Assembly: GCA_947447525.1 (NCBI GenBank)
Contig: CANFJL010000015.1
Location: 1 to 55,398 of the forward strand
Origin: Flavobacteriales bacterium
Lineage (GTDB): Bacteria; Bacteroidota; Bacteroidia; Flavobacteriales_D; Crocinitomicaceae
Direction: 5' to 3'
Length of the DNA: 55,398 bases
A model generated the notes under the pieces. It was given only the letters and a program-made list of their open reading frames with translations. It did not search any database and had not been told where the DNA came from. Shown one piece after another: positions 17,715 through 25,799 of this stretch. Positions within the stretch are counted from its first letter, which is position 1; each line of letters opens with the position of its first letter. Position numbers and translations under genes: made by a program.

Positions 17715-18491
17715 TTATACCAATCCTTCTATAAATTCTGTTAAACGAATAAAGGCATCAACCGAAAGTCGTTCAGGTCTTTGTTGTGAGAATTCTTCCG
17801 GAAGCTCATGCCCTTTAGTCATACTTTTAAGAGAATTACGCATGGTCTTTCTCCTTTGATTAAAGGCAGTTTTCACGACTTGAATAAATAATTTTTCATT
17901 GCAAGGCAAAGAAGTTCGTTCATTTCTTGTGCAGCGAATTACTCCTGACTTGACCTTTGGAGGTGGATCAAAAACATCTTCATTTACCGTAAAACAGTAT
18001 TCAATATCATAAAATGTTTGCAGTAATACACTGATGATTCCATACTCTTTTGTTCCAGGTTTTTCTGCAACTCTTACGGCAACTTCCTTTTGGAACATTC
18101 CCATAATTTCTTGAACTTGATGACGATAATCAAGACATTTAAATAGAATTTGAGAAGAAATATTATAAGGAAAATTTCCCACTACTGAAAACGGGCCATC
18201 ACCCATAATTTCTGATAAATCAGCCCTTAGAAAGTCATAATTTAAGATGCGATCACTGAGTTGAGGAAGTTCTTTATTGAGGTAGGCAATAGAATCAGTA
18301 TCCACTTCCATTAAATAAAGATCTAAATCTCCTCTTTCGATTAACGGTCTTGTAAGCGCTGCTGTCCCAGGACCAATTTCTATGACTTTGAAACAGTCGC
18401 GATGACCAGAAAAGGCATCAGCTATTGCTTTACTCACAGTTTTGTCAATTAAAAAATGTTGACCGAGGTGTTTTTTAGGGCGAACTATCAT
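17715..18491 (-). CDS. rsmA: 16S rRNA dimethyladenosine transferase RsmA (KsgA)
   Basis: Dimethylates two adjacent adenines in helix 45 of 16S rRNA late in small-subunit assembly. The 258-residue protein begins with the family signature KKHLGQHFLIDKTVSKAIAD, followed by SAM-binding motif I VIEIGPGTAALTR and the catalytic NFPYNISSQILF (N-L/F-P-Y). The C-terminal helical domain contains AFNQRRKTMRNSLKS. It overlaps the upstream DUF4286 stop by 4 nt (ATGA at 18488-18491). Confidence 0.95.
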   Translation of the reverse strand: MIVRPKKHLGQHFLIDKTVSKAIADAFSGHRDCFKVIEIGPGTAALTRPLIERGDLDLYLMEVDTDSIAYLNKELPQLSDRILNYDFLRADLSEIMGDGPFSVVGNFPYNISSQILFKCLDYRHQVQEIMGMFQKEVAVRVAEKPGTKEYGIISVLLQTFYDIEYCFTVNEDVFDPPPKVKSGVIRCTRNERTSLPCNEKLFIQVVKTAFNQRRKTMRNSLKSMTKGHELPEEFSQQRPERLSVDAFIRLTEFIEGLV

Positions 18492-18805
18492 GAAGGATTA
18501 AATACTTCAATTAATTGAAGGTGAGTGCGAAAAGCCGCAAATTTACCTGAAAAATATTCTAAATGTTCTTTTTGTAAGGCAGGAGCATGTTGTGCGTTAT
18601 AGGTATCTAATATTTCCTGAGATGCACAAAGATACATTACAGAATATGCCAATCCCCCTTCTTCTTCAACTATGATTTTAGATAGTTTTGCTTCAAGAAA
18701 ACAACCCGTATTTAATACATCTGGAATGTGTTTCGTGCGCATCCATGACAGCCAATTTTCCGACTCACCTGCATCAATACTAATAGTAACATTATAAATA
18801 ATCAT
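18488..18805 (-). CDS. DUF4286 family protein
   Basis: A 105-residue cytoplasmic protein matching DUF4286: IYNVTISIDAGESENWLSWM at the N-terminus and a ferredoxin-like alpha/beta pattern, ending with FRTHLQLIEVF. The family is common next to rsmA in this phylum, and here the two overlap, which suggests co-translation. No catalytic residues are evident; the fold hints at a dimeric alpha-beta barrel, but function is unknown. Confidence 0.85.
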   Translation of the reverse strand: MIIYNVTISIDAGESENWLSWMRTKHIPDVLNTGCFLEAKLSKIIVEEEGGLAYSVMYLCASQEILDTYNAQHAPALQKEHLEYFSGKFAAFRTHLQLIEVFNPS

Positions 18806-18809
18806 AGGT

Positions 18810-18817
18810 CAAAGGTA
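18810..18817 (-). promoter_or_regulatory. -7 box (TACCTTTG) of the DUF4286-rsmA operon
   Basis: Exact TAnnTTTG match on the minus strand, 4 nt from the DUF4286 start codon. No -33 TTG at the expected spacing. Predicts a leaderless message. Confidence 0.4.
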
Positions 18818-18947
18818 GGGATTCATGTGTTATTCTTGTGAAAAATAAACAGTAAAGTAAGTTGATGAATTATTTTATATCGATTAATAGAAAGTAAATG
18901 AATCTATTGAAGAAAGAATTTATAGGGTAAAAGAGATAAAAATATTA

Positions 18948-18955
18948 TATATTTG
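18948..18955 (+). promoter_or_regulatory. -7 box (TATATTTG) of the T9SS cargo gene
   Basis: Exact TAnnTTTG match 23 nt before the ATG at 18979. The 140-bp divergent spacer holds no clear -33 TTG at the right distance. Confidence 0.45.
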
Positions 18956-18978
18956 AACATACAATTAAAAATATAACT

Positions 18979-19740
18979 ATGAAAAAAATCTTACTTTCAG
19001 TTTTTCTTTTTGGGCTTTCTTATGTAAATATTAACGCTCAATCATGCACGCCAGGTGCAAATTTTGTTGATTCTACTTATGGTGTTTGGCCAGATACGAC
19101 TCAAAATTTACCTTGGGCAACTGTAAACGTTGCTTATTCTACAGACATTAATTTTAAAGTTCCCGCAACAGTTACTATTGATTTAGATCCTTCAGGACAA
19201 TTTGTTGGTTCGCCAATTCAAAGTTTTACAGTTACAGGTTTATCTGGTTTACCAGTTGGATATAACTATGCATGTAACATTTCAAGTTGTACCTATAGTG
19301 GTGGCGCTAATGGATGTGCTAATGTATATGGTACAACAGCTACTACAGGGACATATCCTGTAACTATTGATGTTGATGCTACTGTTTTAGTAACTATTAT
19401 CCCAGGATTACCTCCAACCCCTGTAACACAATCTGTTTCTTTTGGAGGATATAAAATTATAGTTGGAAATGCTGGTTTAATAGCACCTGGATACTTACCC
19501 TCTACTTTAACTGTAGTTCCTAATCCTACTGCAGGGAAAATGAATATTTCTGGTTTAACTGAAGCGATGAGTTCTGCATTGGTGTCCATTACAAATATTG
19601 AAGGAAAAGTAGTTGCATCTCAACAAATGAATGGTACTACAAATTGTGCATTTGATTTAACCAATATGGATTCAGGTATTTATTTTGCTTCTATCCAATA
19701 CTCAGGTGGAGTAGAGAACATTAAGTTTATCCTAGACTAA
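18979..19740 (+). CDS. T9SS type A sorting-domain protein (secreted)
   Basis: A 253-residue exported protein with a signal peptide (MKKILLSVFLFGLSYVNINAQ). The middle is rich in Thr, Pro and Gly with short beta-strands and four cysteines around ACNISSCTYSGGANGCANVY. The C-terminus (LTVVPNPTAGKMNISGL to the end) is a type A T9SS sorting domain. I cannot assign a function to the passenger, which may be a small Ig-like surface protein. It has its own promoter box and terminator, so it is monocistronic. Confidence 0.8.
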   Translation: MKKILLSVFLFGLSYVNINAQSCTPGANFVDSTYGVWPDTTQNLPWATVNVAYSTDINFKVPATVTIDLDPSGQFVGSPIQSFTVTGLSGLPVGYNYACNISSCTYSGGANGCANVYGTTATTGTYPVTIDVDATVLVTIIPGLPPTPVTQSVSFGGYKIIVGNAGLIAPGYLPSTLTVVPNPTAGKMNISGLTEAMSSALVSITNIEGKVVASQQMNGTTNCAFDLTNMDSGIYFASIQYSGGVENIKFILD

Positions 19741-19771
19741 GCGTCAGTATAACTTCATACCGATTTTAATA

Positions 19772-19802
19772 AGCCTCTTCAATTATGAAGGGGCTTTTTT
19801 TA
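19772..19802 (+). terminator. Intrinsic terminator of the T9SS cargo gene
   Basis: AGCCTCTTCA (19772-19781) pairs with TGAAGGGGCT (19786-19795) with one G-T pair and a 4-nt loop, followed by seven or more T. Confidence 0.8.
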
Positions 19803-19839
19803 TGGGTCAAATTTTCTGAAGCGTATTAATTTACTGAAT

Positions 19840-19866
19840 AAAAAAAGCCCTCAGTGAGGGCTTTTT
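19840..19866 (-). terminator. Intrinsic terminator of tRNA-Cys (bidirectional)
   Basis: AGCCCTC-AGT-GAGGGCT (19846-19862) is a perfect 7-bp stem flanked by A-runs on one side and T-runs on the other. It ends the minus-strand tRNA-Cys transcript and can back up termination of the plus-strand gene. Confidence 0.8.
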
Positions 19867-19870
19867 AGTG

Positions 19871-19941
19871 AGGTCTCGAGCGGACTCGAACCGCTGTAGA
19901 CGGTTTTGCAGACCGTTGCCTAACCGCTTGGCTACGAGACC
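19871..19941 (-). tRNA. tRNA-Cys (anticodon GCA)
   Basis: Minus-strand 71-nt cloverleaf: acceptor GGTCTCG/CGAGACC, anticodon loop TCTGCAAAA giving GCA, T-arm GCGGTTCGAGTCCGC, and discriminator T as expected for cysteine. CCA is not encoded. It stands alone with its own terminator. Confidence 0.95.
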
Positions 19942-20008
19942 AAATTTGATATATGAAACTATACCAAGCACAAAAATAGGGAAATTATATCGAACTTCAA
20001 AGATGAAG

Positions 20009-21571
20009 TTATCGTTTTATAATTTTTGTTGCGCTCATTTTCCCTTTGTTATTTATAGAGAGATAATACATTCCTGCGGTACTTTCAGCTCCATTTTGAT
20101 TGTCCCCTTTCCAGAAAATAGTGGTAGGATTAATCGCATCTTCCTGTGAAAGGGTGTTCACAAGAGTCCCTTTTAAATCGTAGACCAAGACCTTAATTTC
20201 TGGATCAAATCCACCTTCAAACACAATATTCAACCCGTTGTCTCCCATAGGATTGGGATAGGATTTAATAGCACTGCTGTTACCATACTCCTCTAAACTT
20301 GCATTCATTAAGGTCGCTAAATCATAATTCTCATCTCCAGGAAGGTAGTACATGTAATGAAAATAGATGATGAACATTTCATCTGTAGTATTGTAACCCA
20401 CATATACCGTTTGGGGAGGTGTATTGGGATTATGAATGTTCTGATCTGTATTGTCATAAACACCCTTTCCTTTAATGGTGTATCCAGTAGGCAAATGTTT
20501 CAAATGATCAAAGAAATAGAAGTCTTGCCAATGAAAATCCCACCTTGGAATATTTATAAATTTGATGGTATCATTCGCGGGACCTGTTGCATAAGCTTTT
20601 ATGTCGTGTCCTAATAAATGCATGTGAGGAAAAACTGAAATGACAGACAAATCAATGGGCACCCCTGCTGTTCCATTTGGATACTGCGCAGAAAGTGTAG
20701 TCATCTGATTGGGAGGAAGGGCGAAGGCATAATCCGCCAATACAGGCGCTGCATAAACTTGTCGTACTCCAGTAGTTCCTACAGGATAAAAATGTAGAAT
20801 CACTTTGGTGCTGTCCATCATGCCAAAACTCCCTTCGGGATAATGCATGTTTAAATATATTTTTGCTCCTGCAGCAATGTTAATCCCCATTTTTAGTGGA
20901 CTTACAGAAGGTAATATTAGTGGTCCTGCTCCGGGAGTATAGCCCATTATTAATTTTGTATTTTGATTACTCGGACTGGCACAATTACCACCTATGGTGT
21001 CTGTTTGTTCTGCCCCTGCATCATCTAAATAAACCAATGCATGGTGTACAATATCCCTATTCCCAGGAACTACTTCAACCGCTTTCAATATACGATTTTG
21101 GGTAAGATTGGTGGGAATCGAAAAACAAACATAATCATCAGCAAAGGCTGTAGCCTTACTTAAATAATTTGGCATTTGAACGATCAAGTCACCATTCCCC
21201 AAAAAAGTATTGTTGGTATAAACAGGAGGTGGAGGTGTTGCCGCAGCATTCCCCTCAGGGGCACTGGCTGCAATCCAACTTAATAAAAGCGATTTCTCAC
21301 CTGAAGAAAGTGAGCGGGTGTGCAAATAAGTTTGATAATTATTATCCGGCGGCCAAGGTGGCATTCTGTCTTGTCCAACAGCGGCTGCAACAGCATTAAC
21401 CATTGGACTAACCTCTTGATAAGTCATTAATGAACTCGGTGCCGCTCCACCTTGATGATGACATTGTGTACATTTATTATAAAATAATTGTGCTACTCCG
21501 CCACTCCAAGTTTGTGCATTTACGCAATACGCTAAAGCGCTAAAGGCAAGTATAGAAAAATATTTAATCAT
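20009..21571 (-). CDS. T9SS-exported c-type haem / PHM-like dicopper monooxygenase fusion
   Basis: A 520-residue secreted protein. A signal peptide (MIKYFSILAFSALAYCVNAQ) is followed by a cytochrome-c-like segment with C34-TQ-C37-H38 and M70 in RMPPWPPD. Residues about 120-410 resemble the copper type II monooxygenase family. The copper ligands of peptidylglycine alpha-hydroxylating monooxygenase have counterparts: H176-H177 (DIVHHALVY), H243 (NMHYPEG), H316 and H318 (FPHMHLLGH) and M399 (TTDEMFIIYFHYMYY). The C-terminus (IKSYPNPMGDNGLNIVF onward) is a type A T9SS sorting domain. It is last in a four-gene same-strand cluster, 3 nt after the esterase gene. I infer an extracellular oxidase in which the haem feeds electrons to copper; the substrate is unknown. 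Confidence 0.82.
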   Translation of the reverse strand: MIKYFSILAFSALAYCVNAQTWSGGVAQLFYNKCTQCHHQGGAAPSSLMTYQEVSPMVNAVAAAVGQDRMPPWPPDNNYQTYLHTRSLSSGEKSLLLSWIAASAPEGNAAATPPPPVYTNNTFLGNGDLIVQMPNYLSKATAFADDYVCFSIPTNLTQNRILKAVEVVPGNRDIVHHALVYLDDAGAEQTDTIGGNCASPSNQNTKLIMGYTPGAGPLILPSVSPLKMGINIAAGAKIYLNMHYPEGSFGMMDSTKVILHFYPVGTTGVRQVYAAPVLADYAFALPPNQMTTLSAQYPNGTAGVPIDLSVISVFPHMHLLGHDIKAYATGPANDTIKFINIPRWDFHWQDFYFFDHLKHLPTGYTIKGKGVYDNTDQNIHNPNTPPQTVYVGYNTTDEMFIIYFHYMYYLPGDENYDLATLMNASLEEYGNSSAIKSYPNPMGDNGLNIVFEGGFDPEIKVLVYDLKGTLVNTLSQEDAINPTTIFWKGDNQNGAESTAGMYYLSINNKGKMSATKIIKR

Positions 21572-21574
21572 GTA

Positions 21575-22897
21575 TTATTGTTTGATAATTCTTTTGGTAA
21601 TAGTTTCTTGATTCAAATTACGGATTAGTATTAAATAGGTTCCGTTTTTATATCCTGATAAATCAATTGATTGTGTAACACCCTCAAAGGAACGCTCTTC
21701 TAAAGTCCTTCCCGACATATCAACTATTTGGATTTGATATTGGTTATAGACACTTAAGTTTATGCTAATATTACCCGAAGTTGGGTTGGGATAAATAAGC
21801 GTTTCAAGCTCAGTTGACTCCTCAATACCCGCTCCTAAACATACCTCATCAACAGGACTTCCATCACAGTAATTCATAGGATATAGAATTGCCAATTGTA
21901 GTGGAGCATTTGCCAATTGAAGAGGAGTTTCTGTGCATCCCAATCGATCTACTAAAAAGTCTCTCACAAAATTTTCTGTGGTATCCATATAGGCTAATGC
22001 ACTTGCGCTCGTCCCTGCATATGGAACATGTGGAGCTCCAGGAAAGGTATAAAAATTGCTTTGAACATTAATTGCACATGCTCTATCGTGTAACATTCTA
22101 CTTCCATCTAAATACATTAAAGGGGTTCCTGGATTTACGATACCTCTATTGTATTTTACAGTTCCATCAGAGGTTCCATGAATAGAACAAAGTGGAACAT
22201 CTCCCACTTCAAGCCAGCCGTATCGTGCCAACGCGCCGCAAAGATTTAACACCCCTTTTACATTAGTAGAATAACCTGGGTTTCCACTTGTCCCCTCTAA
22301 ACCACCTAAAGTTTGTATAGTTGTTGGGCTTAAATAACCACTAATTTCACATGGATCGTTTAAATAAGCTACATGCAATGCCGTAATTGCTCCTGCTGAA
22401 CTTCCGCCAATAAAGATTTGATTGGTATCAATTTTATATAAATTTGTCCCAGTTGCCTTGTCCATATAGAAAAATCTTATTGCAGCTTTTAAATCTTGTA
22501 CTGCACGAACCACCGCCTTAACCGCATTTGCAGAATCAATAGGGAAAAAGCCGGTTCTGTAGTTGATTGAGGCACATGCATATCCTTTTAAAGCAAATCT
22601 TTGAGATAGATTGAGCACATCAATATCAGTTTTAGTCCCGCCTAAAAAACTACCGCCGTGCACCCAAATAATTAAAGGTCTACTTGTTTCGGTATCGCCT
22701 GTAGGGGAATAAAAGTCAAGCGCTAAAGGAGTGTTGGCCCCGGTAAAAGAACTGTTTTGACCGTAATTAATATTACTAATGGTAGTAAAATTTGTAAAGA
22801 CATCACTTGCATAACGGCCATTTAAACAGGGCTGTGATAAACAAGTTGCAAGACTAATGAAGGCGAAAAACAAATGGATTAAAGTAAATTTTTTCAT
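21575..22897 (-). CDS. Secreted alpha/beta-hydrolase (carboxylesterase-like) with T9SS sorting domain
   Basis: A 440-residue exported esterase. After a signal peptide (MKKFTLIHLFFAFISLATC) comes an alpha/beta-hydrolase with the oxyanion motif VHGGSFLGGTK, the nucleophile elbow GGSSAGAIT, a probable acid in IHGTSDGTV and a histidine in GAPHVPYAG. This layout fits carboxylesterase/feruloyl-esterase-like BD-FAE proteins. The C-terminus (LETLIYPNPTSGNISINLS) is a type A T9SS sorting domain, so the enzyme is placed on the cell surface or released. It lies 11 nt after the SGNH lipoprotein and 3 nt before the haem-copper gene. Substrate unknown. Confidence 0.85.
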   Translation of the reverse strand: MKKFTLIHLFFAFISLATCLSQPCLNGRYASDVFTNFTTISNINYGQNSSFTGANTPLALDFYSPTGDTETSRPLIIWVHGGSFLGGTKTDIDVLNLSQRFALKGYACASINYRTGFFPIDSANAVKAVVRAVQDLKAAIRFFYMDKATGTNLYKIDTNQIFIGGSSAGAITALHVAYLNDPCEISGYLSPTTIQTLGGLEGTSGNPGYSTNVKGVLNLCGALARYGWLEVGDVPLCSIHGTSDGTVKYNRGIVNPGTPLMYLDGSRMLHDRACAINVQSNFYTFPGAPHVPYAGTSASALAYMDTTENFVRDFLVDRLGCTETPLQLANAPLQLAILYPMNYCDGSPVDEVCLGAGIEESTELETLIYPNPTSGNISINLSVYNQYQIQIVDMSGRTLEERSFEGVTQSIDLSGYKNGTYLILIRNLNQETITKRIIKQ

Positions 22898-22908
22898 AGT
22901 TATAAGTT

Positions 22909-24285
22909 TTAAGGAAAATAAATTGATGGGTAATTCAGCGCATTAATTTGTGGAATGGTAGCTTTATATTTTTTATTAATTGCTCTTATAAAAACATTTG
23001 CCAGAAAAACATTTCCTTTTGGATTTAAATGAATCCCATCAAGGGAATAAGCCCCACCAGAAACAAATTTCGCCGACATAGAAACACCGTTGTAAACGAA
23101 ACCATCGTTTAATCCGGAGTAAAAATCGGGAGTTTCGGCAATTGCCAATCCATAAAAATTTGAATATTGTCGTATGACTTGATTGTAAGCTAAGATTTGA
23201 TTTCTTATCTCTTGAAGTTCTGCTAAAGTTAAAACAAACTCATCTCTCAAAGGATATACACTACCATATTGATGACACTTAACGGAATCAAGGGGAACAC
23301 TCAATAAAATCAATTCTCCTTCTACCATTGGTCGTACTCCAAAAGCACCGGCATTGGGATCCTCAATCATAAAGGGATTGGATCCAACAGTAAAACTAAA
23401 CCCTAGAGGGCCATAAATTTGATTTAAAGATTCAGCGTTGGTTGCATCTAAATTCAATCCATTATAAGGAATCGTTGTAAAGTATGGCATTTGTGTGACG
23501 TCTGGTATTGTGCCGACCACTGCTTTTATATTTTGGACTGAAAACATGTTTGCCCAAGAGGCAAAACTTTCTTCAAATCCAACGCCTGGAGGGCCAAACA
23601 ATTGAGTCATGGGATTGGCAGTAGCACCACTTTTCGCAAAAGGCAATACATCTTCAATACCTAAAAACAGAGAGCAAAAAGTAGGGTTGCCACCATTAAA
23701 AATATTATCACTCACGGTCGACCACATCCCCGACCAAGCAGGTAAAGTGAATTGATCTATTGACATTCTACCAAAATAGGGGTTGTAGCCCAGGTCGTTT
23801 GGGTCTCCAATATAATGTTGATATGTATCAATCATTTTGAGACCAGGAATACCAAAATTGGTAAATTTATTTTGGGATGAATATACCGAAGTTGTCAAGG
23901 AAGATCCTTCTCCTTGTTGCGCAAAACGCACTGGCGAAAGTCCAGTTTCACCAAGACAATCTGTTTTATATCCTAAAATTAGCCTGGATAATAAATTCGC
24001 GTTTGTGCCAACATTTGCGTTCCCCATTAAAGGCATATAAATTTCACCAGCACCAACTAATTTTAGTTGAGTTTGAAGCAAAGCTCCCAAAGAATTGAAT
24101 TGTCCATCGTGATATAAGGCATCATCCATATATCCGGCAGTAGTTCCATCACCAATCGCTACAAAGTGTTGCGCATTAATTTCTCCAGCAGAAATGACAC
24201 CTGAAGCATCAATTTTAGGTTTGCAACTGCTAAAAATAATTCCAATACTTAGTAGTGAAATAAGGGGAAGTATATTTTTTACCAT
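22909..24285 (-). CDS. SGNH-fold lipoprotein, probable pseudoenzyme
   Basis: A 458-residue lipoprotein. I chose ATG at 24285 because it gives a clean lipoprotein signal, MVKNILPLISLLSIGIIFSS followed by C21; an ATG 10 codons upstream would give a poorer one. The fold is SGNH/GDSL: block I AIGDGTTAGY near residues 43-52, block III LGIEDVLPFA near 208-217 and block V DGIHLNPKGN near the C-terminus. The nucleophile serine of block I is glycine (G47) and the block III Asn is Glu, while the block V Asp-His pair is kept. It probably does not hydrolyse esters by the usual route and may bind a ligand. The gene slightly overlaps the FadL-type gene upstream, a pairing seen in other Bacteroidota. Confidence 0.8.
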   Translation of the reverse strand: MVKNILPLISLLSIGIIFSSCKPKIDASGVISAGEINAQHFVAIGDGTTAGYMDDALYHDGQFNSLGALLQTQLKLVGAGEIYMPLMGNANVGTNANLLSRLILGYKTDCLGETGLSPVRFAQQGEGSSLTTSVYSSQNKFTNFGIPGLKMIDTYQHYIGDPNDLGYNPYFGRMSIDQFTLPAWSGMWSTVSDNIFNGGNPTFCSLFLGIEDVLPFAKSGATANPMTQLFGPPGVGFEESFASWANMFSVQNIKAVVGTIPDVTQMPYFTTIPYNGLNLDATNAESLNQIYGPLGFSFTVGSNPFMIEDPNAGAFGVRPMVEGELILLSVPLDSVKCHQYGSVYPLRDEFVLTLAELQEIRNQILAYNQVIRQYSNFYGLAIAETPDFYSGLNDGFVYNGVSMSAKFVSGGAYSLDGIHLNPKGNVFLANVFIRAINKKYKATIPQINALNYPSIYFP

Positions 24286-25556
24286 CTGTAATAAAATGAA
24301 ATTCCTGGACACCAAGCAATGGTAGTGTATGTACCGCTTATTTGGGTTTCAATATTAGTATCTGCTCTTTTTACTTTTGTGTAATATAAACTTAAATCTA
24401 TTCCTGTTTTTTGATTGAAATTATAACCAAGACCTAATGTTCCATAGGCCCGATTAGCGTCAGGAGTTTCTGGTGTAACATATCCATTCTGAACAGGAGA
24501 AATTCCAAATCCACCCCCGCAACGCACTAATAATTCATGGAGTGGAATTCTAGTTACTACCATAATCTCGTTTGAGGCACTTTTAGAATAACATCTCAGT
24601 GCCACCCATTCCATTCCACCTCGAAAAGCAAAAGTATTTTTATAACAACGGGCTGATTTTGTGTCTGATAAAGAGCTTGTGTTTTGTTTGTAATCAAAGG
24701 ATAAGGTATCGTATACTTTCCACCCCACAGCATTAACATCCACAACAAATTTTATTGACCTATTCAATTTTAAGGCTGCCCCAAGCGTCAATACACTCGG
24801 TAATGGCAATGAGGAGGTAAAGTTTCCATTAGGAAAATTAGCACTTAGGGAATTCGGAACATTAAAAGTTACTTCACCGTCATTTACTTTCATGTTTATT
24901 TTAGAGCGATAATCTAAGCCTATATTTAACCTCTTATTTGCATTAAGGTGAATACCGAAATTATAACCTATTCCTAAAGCTTTTCCGGCTAATTCAGCAT
25001 GCGAATAGACTCCATTGGCATCTTGAATTGGGAGGTCTTTTTGTAGATTAACACTTCCCTTGCTGATTACAAGTCCACCACCTATTCCGATATTATCTGA
25101 AATTCTATAGGCAAAGGTTGGCTGAATGAAAATAGCCTTAAGGGATAATCTGGTCAATGCAAAACGACCAATCCATCCGTCTTCGTATTGAATAGTACTT
25201 CCAAAGGGCGTGTTAATAGCAATCCCAAATTTAAGTTTTGCAGAGGACTTTGCTTGAAACATTCCATAGATGGAAAACGGAGTTCCAATGGGTGAATTGG
25301 TTCTGTAGGCACCATTACTTGCAGAGTCAATAAAGAGCACATTGGCAAAAACAGGCGTTCCGCCAACAATAACACTGTTTTCATTTAAAAAAACGGCAGA
25401 TCCAGGATTATAAAATAAACTTGAGGCATCTCTAGGCAAGGCAGTCCCTGCACACCCCATTCCCTGTTGCTTTTGACCTTGAAAGTTCACCTGAAAACCT
25501 TGAGAAAAAAGGCTTGGCGCAAGACACAAGAAAAGAAGTTGAATTAAAATCCGCAT
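24279..25556 (-). CDS. OmpP1/FadL/TodX-family outer membrane transport protein
   Basis: A 425-residue outer membrane beta-barrel of the FadL type, which lets hydrophobic molecules enter by lateral diffusion. I chose ATG at 25556 because MRILIQLLFLCLAPSLFSQ is then a proper signal peptide; an ATG ten codons upstream adds a non-signal extension. The mature N-terminus (GFQVNFQGQKQQGMGCAGTA then DASSLFYNPGS) is the family signature of the N-terminal hatch. The rest alternates aromatic-rich strands and ends with tyrosine/arginine/tryptophan, as barrels do. It is first in the cluster with the SGNH lipoprotein, esterase and haem-copper protein, suggesting joint handling of a hydrophobic substrate. 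Confidence 0.87.
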   Translation of the reverse strand: MRILIQLLFLCLAPSLFSQGFQVNFQGQKQQGMGCAGTALPRDASSLFYNPGSAVFLNENSVIVGGTPVFANVLFIDSASNGAYRTNSPIGTPFSIYGMFQAKSSAKLKFGIAINTPFGSTIQYEDGWIGRFALTRLSLKAIFIQPTFAYRISDNIGIGGGLVISKGSVNLQKDLPIQDANGVYSHAELAGKALGIGYNFGIHLNANKRLNIGLDYRSKINMKVNDGEVTFNVPNSLSANFPNGNFTSSLPLPSVLTLGAALKLNRSIKFVVDVNAVGWKVYDTLSFDYKQNTSSLSDTKSARCYKNTFAFRGGMEWVALRCYSKSASNEIMVVTRIPLHELLVRCGGGFGISPVQNGYVTPETPDANRAYGTLGLGYNFNQKTGIDLSLYYTKVKRADTNIETQISGTYTTIAWCPGISFYYRW

Positions 25557-25786
25557 TATTACTTTTATGTCATCTAATATAAACAATTTATTTAAATGAA
25601 TTTCTTTTTTAATGTTTGAGTTCCTTACATTTTAATTCTCTTTTACCAATGGCACAAAAGATATATTAATAAGCACAACTTTTTTTGAAGATTAAACTAA
25701 TAAATTAAAATATCGCGTAACCCTTTCGCACAAAGTAGCGTTAATAAGTGCTGTGACTTTACTATTAAAAGTCCTTACTTCAAGTG

Positions 25787-25794
25787 TAATTTTG
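25787..25794 (+). promoter_or_regulatory. -7 box (TAATTTTG) of the AsmA-like gene
   Basis: Exact TAnnTTTG match ending 5 nt before the ATG at 25800. At the -33 distance (19-nt spacer) the sequence is TTA. Implies a leaderless mRNA, or use of the second ATG at 25809. Confidence 0.45.
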
Positions 25795-25799
25795 GTGGA

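Noticed and set aside
24286..24315. Upstream start of the SGNH lipoprotein at 24315
   Set aside because: It adds ten residues before an otherwise ideal lipoprotein signal peptide and increases the overlap with the FadL gene.
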